Shown: in pieces, positions 36,239 to 43,820 of the stretch
How the letters are laid out: each line of letters starts with the position of its first letter
Position numbering within the stretch: the stretch's first letter is position 1
NCBI GenBank assembly: GCA_014584575.1
Contig: JACTMP010000074.1
Span: forward strand, 1-64,000
Direction: 5' to 3'
DNA: 64,000 nucleotides
Source: Chloroflexota bacterium
Lineage (GTDB): Bacteria; Chloroflexota; Anaerolineae; Promineifilales; Promineifilaceae
Made by a program: the position numbers and the translations under genes
Notes under the pieces: generated by a model
The model's database searches: none
The model's input: the letters and a program-made list of their open reading frames with translations, nothing else
Told to the model about the DNA's origin: nothing

Positions 36239-39180
36239 CAATTTCCATAGGTATTCAAGATCGCCTGCACCGCCGGTAAATGGGTGTCCAGGTTGGTGGA
36301 ACTGTTAAACAAAACAAAGATGGAAGGCACACCCATATCGGCTATCGAATCGGTCACATCACCGGAAATGTTCTGGCCGATGTCCGCCTGAATGGGCGAA
36401 TAGCCATCTACAGCCCCGGCATACAAATCGGCCAGGGCGCGGGAAGCGGCCGTTTGCGCCTGGGCGCACCGCCCCGGCGACACTTTCCCGGCATTGGCCG
36501 CCGTAGCTGGCGTATTCCAAAACACGGCCGCCACCGGCTGGATCAGGCTGATAAACTCAGAAAGCGCCGCCGACTCTGGCTCAGAAAGGGGGGACGGCCC
36601 GCTACGGCCGTCATCCAGCGACTCCCAACTACACGCCCAATTCCGGTTCAAATCTACCCCATTGGCGTTCAGGCGACCGCCGCTTACCCCGGCGCTATCC
36701 GGGTTCCATTCGGGCACAATGTAGACGGTGACGGTGGGCGGTATCAATTCCGGGCTGGCCGCCAGGCGCACCCGCAGCGACTCCGCCAGGGCAATGGAAT
36801 CCGGCGAAAATCCGGCGTATAGGCCGCCCACAAACAAGATGCGATTAGCCCCCTCCCCAATCTTCCAGGCCACAATATCTTCCCCATTCACCGATTTGCC
36901 AATCACCAGCCGTTCCGCACCGGCAGGCGGTGAGGTAGGGGCAATGACAACCGGTTCCGGAGTGTCAGCCGCTGCCAGCACGGTCGGCGTAGGTGGAGAT
37001 TCAATGGTCACGGTGGCGGTGGGCACGGCCGTGCCCACCACCGCCACCTCTGGCCCTAACTCACATGCAGCTTCCAGGTCGCCATCGCGGAAAAAACCGG
37101 TACAGGGATCGGCATAATCCTGCCCACCGGTGTAACTGAGGAATAACACAATAAACAGCAGCGGCAGCAAAATCGCCAACAGCAGCCAGATAGAGAGGAT
37201 GGGCGGCACAATCAGGCGGCCCACCTGGGGCGCAGTCACCGCCCCACCCGCCACCCGCAGTTCAAAGGGAATCAGGCGCGACCGCAAGAAAAACGGCCGT
37301 TTACGCGCCCGCCCGATCAACCGCATCGTATGCGCCTCGCCGGGCATACTCTCCACCTCGGTCGGTGACAGTTCAAACACAATTTCGTTATCTACATCAG
37401 ACACGCTGGCAGCCAAACGGTTACGGCCGTTGCCCTCATTCACCAGCTTCACCTCGCCCGCCTTGCCGTGGCGCAGCGCCGCCGGTTGCATCTCCGCAAA
37501 AAACTGGCTAAAGGGGTGAATGGTGAGTTGGCCGTTGGTCACGGCCGTTTCCGACCCCTTGTCCGCCCGCGCTTCCATCTTGAACTGGTGCAGCCCGGCG
37601 GTGGCGCTGTGATGGCGCGGCGGCTGAATGGTAAAGGGCACCACCACTTTTTGCTGCGGCGACAAATGAATCAGCCCCGGCTCCACCGCCGCCCACTGCG
37701 GCGGAATACCCATCGCCCCCAACGTCACGCTCAAGGCGCGGCCCGTCTGGTTTTCAATTTCCAACACCGCCTGCGCGGGCAGCCCGGCATGGGTCGCCAA
37801 CTGCGTGGGCTGCATACTCATGTACAGCCGCCCCGTGTCCACCACCGGCTGCGCCGTGGCCGCCTCCGGCGCTTTTTGCGCCAGACCCGATTTCCATTCC
37901 AACGCATACTCGCCCATCTTCACCTGCTGCCCCGGTTTCCACGGCTCCGGCATATCGGCCAATAACTGGCTGCCTTCCAGGTATGTGCCGTTCAGGCTGC
38001 CCATGTCAATCACATTCCAACCGGTGTCGGTGCGTTCCAGGCGGGCATGTTTGGCCGCCACCCCCTCGCCCGTCAGCACCAGGTCATTGTCTCGCTGCAA
38101 GCCAATGGTGATCAGCCATTTGTGCAGCAAGAAGGTCTGTGGTTCCAGGCGCGGATGGCGGATGATGAGATAGTCGGCGTCAGAAGAGGAGGCAGGCACA
38201 GGCGCAGGCACAGCCACAGGCGAAGGGGCAACCGGCGCGGCTACGGCCGCAGCCGCCGCCATAGCCGCCACAGGCGCCACTGCTGGCGCTGGTTGTGCCG
38301 GTGCAGGGGGGGCTGCCGGTTGAGGTGGTGGGGGTGACATGGGGGCGGGCGCAACCCCATCCGCCGGCAGCTTGTCTACCTCCCGGCGCAAAAACAGCAG
38401 GAATTCCTCCATGGAGCGGTAGCGTTCGGCCGTGTTGCGGGCCATTGCTTTGAGGATGATCGCTTCCAGCACGGTGGGAATTTCGGGGCGCAATGAGCGG
38501 GGCGCAGGCGGCGCGCCCCCGGCCAACACGTCACGGGCCGATTGCGGCTGGAAGGGCAAGTGGCCGGTGCAAACGTGGTAAAGCATGATACCGAGGGTGT
38601 ATACATCGGAACGGCCGTTCGGCCGTTTGCCATCACACTGCTCCGGCGAAAGATACGGCAGCAGCGTGGGCGCTGGTTCACCAGGTACCAGGCTGGCCTG
38701 CTGAAAATCACTGAGCATGGGCCGCCAGGGTAACTCACCGCCCTGTGGTGGCAGCAGCACATTAAACGGCTGCAAACCGCCATGAATCACCCCTTGCCGG
38801 TGCGCATACACCAGCGCATCGGCCACCATTTGCACCGCCCTGGCCCCCAATCGCAATGGTAACGGCGCGCCACCCGCTAACAAATGGCCCAGCGTTTGAC
38901 CGTGTATCCATTCTGAAGCCACAAACAACTGCCGGTCTGCCTCGCCAATCTGGTACACACGCACAATGCCCGGATGCTGCAAGACGGTGATACTGGCGGC
39001 GCTGCTTAACAGTTTTTCGCGGAAAGCAGGCTGGCTCGCCAGATGGGGATGAATCACCTTCAGCGCCACGGTCTGCGCATGTTTTTCATCCCTGGCGCGG
39101 AAAACCTGACCGGCACTGCCCGACCCGACGCTTTCTTCAATGAGGTAGTCACCCACTCGTTTGCCAATCAACTCTTGCAT
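36238..39180 (-). CDS. Pseudokinase-FHA membrane protein with degenerate M14 carboxypeptidase ectodomain
   Basis: A 980-residue protein. Residues 10-275 have a Ser/Thr kinase fold with a glycine loop (SVGSGSAGQVF) and VALK Lys41. The catalytic loop reads HGGLQPFN (133-140) instead of HRDxKxxN, so the catalytic Asp and Lys are gone, and DFG is DFQ (158-160). An FHA domain lies at about 340-425, with two Ig-like beta domains at about 450-665. The membrane helix is near 685-707. The extracellular residues ~756-980 resemble an M14 carboxypeptidase. The zinc motif HxxE is YAGF (788-791), the second His position is Asn (FWN, 887-889) and the catalytic Glu is Leu; only GVDLNRN is kept. Probably a non-catalytic receptor partner of the next kinase. 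Confidence 0.85.
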   Translation of the reverse strand: MQELIGKRVGDYLIEESVGSGSAGQVFRARDEKHAQTVALKVIHPHLASQPAFREKLLSSAASITVLQHPGIVRVYQIGEADRQLFVASEWIHGQTLGHLLAGGAPLPLRLGARAVQMVADALVYAHRQGVIHGGLQPFNVLLPPQGGELPWRPMLSDFQQASLVPGEPAPTLLPYLSPEQCDGKRPNGRSDVYTLGIMLYHVCTGHLPFQPQSARDVLAGGAPPAPRSLRPEIPTVLEAIILKAMARNTAERYRSMEEFLLFLRREVDKLPADGVAPAPMSPPPPQPAAPPAPAQPAPAVAPVAAMAAAAAVAAPVAPSPVAVPAPVPASSSDADYLIIRHPRLEPQTFLLHKWLITIGLQRDNDLVLTGEGVAAKHARLERTDTGWNVIDMGSLNGTYLEGSQLLADMPEPWKPGQQVKMGEYALEWKSGLAQKAPEAATAQPVVDTGRLYMSMQPTQLATHAGLPAQAVLEIENQTGRALSVTLGAMGIPPQWAAVEPGLIHLSPQQKVVVPFTIQPPRHHSATAGLHQFKMEARADKGSETAVTNGQLTIHPFSQFFAEMQPAALRHGKAGEVKLVNEGNGRNRLAASVSDVDNEIVFELSPTEVESMPGEAHTMRLIGRARKRPFFLRSRLIPFELRVAGGAVTAPQVGRLIVPPILSIWLLLAILLPLLFIVLFLSYTGGQDYADPCTGFFRDGDLEAACELGPEVAVVGTAVPTATVTIESPPTPTVLAAADTPEPVVIAPTSPPAGAERLVIGKSVNGEDIVAWKIGEGANRILFVGGLYAGFSPDSIALAESLRVRLAASPELIPPTVTVYIVPEWNPDSAGVSGGRLNANGVDLNRNWACSWESLDDGRSGPSPLSEPESAALSEFISLIQPVAAVFWNTPATAANAGKVSPGRCAQAQTAASRALADLYAGAVDGYSPIQADIGQNISGDVTDSIADMGVPSIFVLFNSSTNLDTHLPAVQAILNTYGN

Positions 39181-39194
39181 GGAGCAAATTCCTG

Positions 39195-39258
39195 TTGGTA
39201 ATTGGGTAATTGAGTAACTGGGTAATCACGCAATTACGTAAATGTGCAGTTACTCAAT
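39195..39258. repeat. GGTAATT-word fold-back
   Basis: GGTAATTGGGTAATTGAGTA pairs with complementary AATTACGTAAATGTGCAGTT and ACTCAATTGC words. It lies between the kinase and pseudokinase genes of the operon and shares its words with 23915-23955. Confidence 0.65.
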
Positions 39259-39260
39259 TG

Positions 39261-42200
39261 CTAGTTTTCATGCGCTCCCGGCATGGAAGCGCGGCAGTTG
39301 TGCCGTAGATCATTGGGCTGATAGACCAGGTCAGGTGGCGCTTCCCCTACCTTTTGCAGTGTAAAGTGGTCTAAAAACCAGCCGTTGTTATTGGTGACAT
39401 AGTTGTTACGGAACATGGCATACAAGATCACGTTTTGTGAGTCCGGCACAATAAACTCCACGAATCGAGAACTCACCTGCCCGATGGGCACCGGCTGCCA
39501 ATCTAAATGCTGGTACAGTCCGTTTTCCACGCACAGATGTAGGTCCGCATAACCTTCTGGCGCCCATTCTTTTTGACCAGCCGGACTATATCCCCAGACG
39601 GTATCGGCAAAGAAGTCTATGGTGAAACGGTAGATACCGGGGCCAAGCGGCATGTTTTTGAACAGGGCAAAACGGATAGGCGCGCCGCCTTTGAACACCT
39701 TCATAATCTTGTCACGATGGAAAAGCTCACAAACGGCGTCATTGGATGGGTCATCATCGGTACATTCGTTCAGGTTAAATCGTTCCTGGGGCTGCATTTC
39801 CGGGTAGAAATAAAGCAGGTCGGGGTTATTGTCTACCGGCCAATTATCGTCGGTCATAAACTGCCAGCCAAGTGGCACCAGCAGCTCATCGCCATGGGAA
39901 CTATCGCCGGTCGAACGGACGACAAAGGGGTAGGTACCGCTCTCAAAGGAGTCGTTATCAGATAACAGGTTGACTTCCGGGGTGGGTGTGGGTGTGGGCC
40001 AACTGCCGGAGTCGGGGTCAATACAATCATTCAGGCCGTCGCCGTCGGAATCAGCCTGCGCGGGATTGGTGTACTGGCCGCGAGCGGGTTCGCACTGCGG
40101 TGGGGGGTTGGGATTCCCGCGAACCTCTTCACCGTCTAGCAAACCGTCATTATCGGTGTCTGGGTTCAGTGGGTCGGTGTTTAGCAGCCTGACGCCATCA
40201 CTATTGATCTCTTCCCCATCTTTTAGGCCATCTTCGTCGGTATCAGCTTTGTTAGGGTTGGTGCCAAATTCGGCTTCTTTGGCGTTGCTCAGGCCGTCGT
40301 TGTCGTTGTCTTGCAAGCCGTAGTTGATGGTGGCAGCGGCCGTAGCCGTCTCGGCATTCACACGCACAACTTCCGCCGTCGCCGTGGCCTCCGCGGCGGC
40401 GATATTAATCACGGCCGTCTGCGTGCCAATCACCACCGCCGCCCGCGCCGTGGCCGTGCTAGAGATGGAAACAATGGCCCGGCTCTTGATGCCGTTTACC
40501 GAAATCATGCCAAACGGGATGGAAATACCAAAAATGGCGAGCAACATGAGCACGATCCATTTGGGAAAGCGGGGCGACACTTCTAGCTGCCCGGCCTGGG
40601 TTTTTGGTTCGCCGGTGGCGGGCAAGACCTGAAATTGGAAGGGGTGAGATTTTTTGCTGGATCCGTAATACGGCCGTACCGCCGGCCGCACCTTCACATT
40701 CACCCGCTCCTCCTGGCCGGGCGGCACCGTCACCCGCTGCGCCATCTGGCTAAAGAGCACGGCTTCATTGCTGTCTTGGGCCAGCACCGTATACCGCTCC
40801 TCCGTATTGCCCGTATTCTGGATAATGACCTGGGTGCTGCCGCTGTTTTTCACGCGCACCGGGTTCAGGCTGGCAGCAAAACGGGGCGCCGGTTCCACCA
40901 GTAAATTGCCAAAGGCGTGCCCCTCGATGCGCTGATCCGACGAGGAGCGCAAAATCAGGCGGTAGGGGTACGTCTGGGCGCGGGTGCCTTCCTGCGGTGC
41001 GTGAATGGTAAAACGGAAGGTCGTTTCCTTGTTGGGCATCAATTGCACGCTGGATTCGGCCATGCGCACCCAATCGCGTGGCAGCCCTTCCAGTTCCACC
41101 GAAAAATGATCCACCCGCACCGACTCGTTATACATGGTCGCCTGCACCACCGTTTGCGCCCCCGGTTTCAGGCTGATGGTCAGTGGTTCCAGGCGGATAC
41201 TGCTCAGGTGGGTCAGTTCCGGCGTGGCAGCAAACGAGGACTGGCGCGCCGATGGCGGCGGCGGGGCCGGTTGGATGATGACGGGGCGGTCGGCCGGCGG
41301 TGGCGGTTGGAATCCGGCGGCTGCGGCGGCGGCTACGGCGGGGACCACTTTGGCAGCAGCCGGAGCAATAGCCGTTTGCCAGACCAGCGTAAACGGCCCT
41401 ATGGACAGCTTTTCCCCCACCGGCCAGGAAGTAACCACATTGGGCATCAATTCCACGCCTGCCAGAAAGGTACCGTTGGTGCTTTGCAAATCCACCACCT
41501 GCCAGCCCGTGCCACCCTTTTCCAGGCGGGCATGGCGTGAGGAGACAGAGCTTTCATTGAGCACAATGTCATTGGCATTGGTACGGCCGATGGTCAGCGC
41601 AGGCTTGAGCAATGTGTAGCTCTGGTCTCTTTCCCCTTCGCGGCTGATGACAAGTTGGTCGGGCGGCGGGGGTGGCGCGGCAGCAGGAGATGGGGCGGGG
41701 GCTGGCGTTGCGACCACAGGAATGGGCAGCGGCGTTTCCGGCAAGGCGGCCATTTGGGTCATGTCCTGGTTTTGCCAGCTTTGCCGGGCGGCGCGCAGGG
41801 CGGCGGCCATATCTGCGCCACTCTGGAAACGCTGCGCCGGCTCTTTGGCCATCGCCTGGCTGATGATGTCAGAAACGGTGGCGGGCACCTCCGGCCGAAT
41901 CTGGTGCGGCGGTGTTGGTTGGCCGCCACGATGTTGTTTGAAGGCCTCATCCACCGTGCGAATGTCATAGGGCAACTGCCCGGTGACAAGTTCATACAAC
42001 ACAATGCCCAGGGAATAGAGGTCGGTACGGCCGTCTGGCTTTTTCCCTTCTAGCTGCTCCGGCGAAATATACGGCAGTGTGCCCAAGAGCAGCGACGCTT
42101 CCGTTTGCAGCAGCCCGCCCTCCTTCAGTTTTACCAGACCAAAATCCGTCACCACCGCCCGCAAACGTGGCTCACCGGCGCGGTCGGGCTGCTCCAACTC

Positions 42201-42647
42201 CTTCAATAACACATTGTCCGGCTTTATGTCCCGGTGAACGATACCGCGCTGATGGGCGTAACCCAGGGCGTCAGCCGTTTGCGCGATCAGGTGCAGCGCC
42301 TCATCGAGTGGCATCTGCTGTCCCCGACGCTGCCACTCCTGCAAGTAGTTATACAGGCTGCCTTTACTCACCAGTTCCATGACCATGTACAGCCAGCCGC
42401 CCTCGCGGTTAAAGTTGAATATGCGAATGATGGAGGGGTGATCCAGGTTAGCGGCCGTTTGCGCCTCTTGCATGAAGCGGGATTGGAACTGCGGTTCGTG
42501 CATCAACGCGGGATGGATGATTTTGATCGCCACCGGCCGGTTCAGGTCTTCATCCAACGCCTGATAGACGCTGCCCATGCCCCCTTTGCCCAGCAAACGG
42601 CCGATACGGAATTGGTTTATTTTTTGGCCTTCCAGATCGTGTTGCAT
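39261..42647 (-). CDS. Membrane Ser/Thr kinase with FHA, Ig-like and thrombospondin-3 domains
   Basis: An 1128-residue receptor-type kinase. Residues ~15-280 are an intact kinase (GKGGMGSVY, VAIK, HRDIKPDN, DFG, SPEQ). An FHA domain lies at about 345-430 (IGRTNANDIVLN, SSRHA, NGTFL). Two Ig-like beta domains follow to about 695, then a membrane helix (WIVLMLLAIFGISIPFG) and an Ala/Thr-rich stalk. Thrombospondin type-3-like calcium-binding repeats (DNDNDGLSNAKE, DTDEDGLKDGEE, DTDNDGLLDGEE) follow, and finally a beta-rich domain of about 200 residues. The ATG at 42647 has AAGGAC upstream; an earlier in-frame start at 42680 lies in a hairpin. It is the likely active partner of the downstream pseudokinase. 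Confidence 0.9.
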   Translation of the reverse strand: MQHDLEGQKINQFRIGRLLGKGGMGSVYQALDEDLNRPVAIKIIHPALMHEPQFQSRFMQEAQTAANLDHPSIIRIFNFNREGGWLYMVMELVSKGSLYNYLQEWQRRGQQMPLDEALHLIAQTADALGYAHQRGIVHRDIKPDNVLLKELEQPDRAGEPRLRAVVTDFGLVKLKEGGLLQTEASLLLGTLPYISPEQLEGKKPDGRTDLYSLGIVLYELVTGQLPYDIRTVDEAFKQHRGGQPTPPHQIRPEVPATVSDIISQAMAKEPAQRFQSGADMAAALRAARQSWQNQDMTQMAALPETPLPIPVVATPAPAPSPAAAPPPPPDQLVISREGERDQSYTLLKPALTIGRTNANDIVLNESSVSSRHARLEKGGTGWQVVDLQSTNGTFLAGVELMPNVVTSWPVGEKLSIGPFTLVWQTAIAPAAAKVVPAVAAAAAAGFQPPPPADRPVIIQPAPPPPSARQSSFAATPELTHLSSIRLEPLTISLKPGAQTVVQATMYNESVRVDHFSVELEGLPRDWVRMAESSVQLMPNKETTFRFTIHAPQEGTRAQTYPYRLILRSSSDQRIEGHAFGNLLVEPAPRFAASLNPVRVKNSGSTQVIIQNTGNTEERYTVLAQDSNEAVLFSQMAQRVTVPPGQEERVNVKVRPAVRPYYGSSKKSHPFQFQVLPATGEPKTQAGQLEVSPRFPKWIVLMLLAIFGISIPFGMISVNGIKSRAIVSISSTATARAAVVIGTQTAVINIAAAEATATAEVVRVNAETATAAATINYGLQDNDNDGLSNAKEAEFGTNPNKADTDEDGLKDGEEINSDGVRLLNTDPLNPDTDNDGLLDGEEVRGNPNPPPQCEPARGQYTNPAQADSDGDGLNDCIDPDSGSWPTPTPTPEVNLLSDNDSFESGTYPFVVRSTGDSSHGDELLVPLGWQFMTDDNWPVDNNPDLLYFYPEMQPQERFNLNECTDDDPSNDAVCELFHRDKIMKVFKGGAPIRFALFKNMPLGPGIYRFTIDFFADTVWGYSPAGQKEWAPEGYADLHLCVENGLYQHLDWQPVPIGQVSSRFVEFIVPDSQNVILYAMFRNNYVTNNNGWFLDHFTLQKVGEAPPDLVYQPNDLRHNCRASMPGAHEN

Positions 42648-42661
42648 CTGCTTGTCCTTGC

Positions 42662-42696
42662 AAGACCCAAAGGGTTTCAAAAACCCTTAGGGTCTT
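42662..42696. repeat. CCCTAAGGG hairpin, copy 2
   Basis: AAGACCCAAAGGGTTT pairs with AAACCCTTAGGGTCTT with one mismatch, across a three-base loop. It lies between the CHAP gene stop and the kinase start, in the leader of the kinase gene. It is the partner of the element at 19989-20022. Confidence 0.7.
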
Positions 42697-42702
42697 ACCG
42701 TT

Positions 42703-43737
42703 TCATGCCCCAGCCCGGTCATAAATAAAACTGACCCCCTCTTCGCCCGGCGTGATCACAATGCGGGTGGGTTTATCGGGGTTCATGTTCAAGTTATCCG
42801 TAAATTCAACGGTAAAGGTACCATCCCGGTTGGGGATGACACGCTCGATAAAGGAAACATGGCCGTAGCGCTCGTCGGCGTTGTGGACGCCGGGCTGCCA
42901 GACCATGATGGAGCCTTTGACAGGCACGTCACCCACGTCGTAGCCGGTGTCGCTGGCAACGCCGTTCCACAAGCGGGCGTCACCGTGCAGCGGGCCAATA
43001 TCGCGGCGGGAGGCCACGTACCAGGTGCATTGGCCTTCCGGGAAGTTATTTGGGCCTGGTTTGCCGACCGCCACGCCATCGCGCATCAGGCCGTCAAGCT
43101 GGCTGCGCTGGTCGTATAACTCTTCCAGGCGACGGGCGTCGGCCACGGAGAGATTGCTGCGTGATTGGGATTCCAGGTCGCGGATTTCCTGGTTGATGCT
43201 GGTCAGTTCGCTGACACGGCGCGACCAGAGGCTTTCGTGCAGCAGCATGGGGGCCGGTTCCGGTGTGGGGACGGCTTCTGCGGTGGGGGTGGCGACGGCC
43301 GTTGCCGCCTCCGGCGTCGGTGTCGTTGGTGTCGTTTGGGTGGTTGGTTGAGCCTCCGGCTGGGGTGTTGGCGTCGGCGCAACCGGCGTCTTGGGCGCAA
43401 AGGCCACCAACTGGCTCTGGTCAATTGGCCCCAACACGGCGCAGACGCCGGTGAAAGTGGACGCGCCTTCTTGATCGGCCGTTTCCCAACGCGCCGCCTC
43501 TTTGCTCAATCGCAGGCTCAGGTTATCGCCATTATTTGTCACCTCGGTAAAAGCATCCAGAATGGCGCGCAGTTCGCTGAGCAGGCTGAGCAGTTGCGGA
43601 TCGGCGGCGGCTTTGTTTTCCAGGGTATTGGCCGCATTGGTCAGCAACGGCAGATCGGCATGGATCAGGCTCATCAACTGGTTGATCTCCCAGGAGACAT
43701 TGTGTGTCTCGTCGGTGTCCATGTGTATTACACGCAT
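42703..43737 (-). CDS. CHAP-domain amidase with helical WXG100-like N-terminus
   Basis: A 344-residue protein without a signal peptide. Residues ~1-100 are helical and amphipathic, ending EAARWETADQEGA, which resembles the end of WXG100/ESX substrates (aromatic residue, three residues, Asp). A Pro/Thr linker (about 118-170) and a short helical region follow. The last ~110 residues form a CHAP cysteine peptidase/amidase domain, with Cys in EGQCTWYVAS and His in YGHVSFIE. CHAP enzymes cut peptidoglycan amide or cross-bridge bonds. Placed directly after the EccC-like ATPase gene, it is a good candidate for the secreted substrate. The start is uncertain: an ATG at 43722 (MDTDE) is equally possible. 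Confidence 0.75.
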   Translation of the reverse strand: MRVIHMDTDETHNVSWEINQLMSLIHADLPLLTNAANTLENKAAADPQLLSLLSELRAILDAFTEVTNNGDNLSLRLSKEAARWETADQEGASTFTGVCAVLGPIDQSQLVAFAPKTPVAPTPTPQPEAQPTTQTTPTTPTPEAATAVATPTAEAVPTPEPAPMLLHESLWSRRVSELTSINQEIRDLESQSRSNLSVADARRLEELYDQRSQLDGLMRDGVAVGKPGPNNFPEGQCTWYVASRRDIGPLHGDARLWNGVASDTGYDVGDVPVKGSIMVWQPGVHNADERYGHVSFIERVIPNRDGTFTVEFTDNLNMNPDKPTRIVITPGEEGVSFIYDRAGA

Positions 43738-43760
43738 AGGCTATCCATCAGATAGTTTTT

Positions 43761-43820
43761 CGTGATGCGTGATGCGTGATACGTGACCAGAGTCTTCTCA
43801 CGCATCACGCATCACGTCTC
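43761..43820. repeat. GTGATGC-word fold-back between EccC-like and CHAP genes
   Basis: CGTGATGCGTGATGCGTGAT pairs with TCACGCATCACGCATCACGT. The right arm extends into the last codons of the EccC-like gene, whose final residues (DET) are encoded inside it. It may separate the long ATPase message from downstream genes. Confidence 0.7.
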
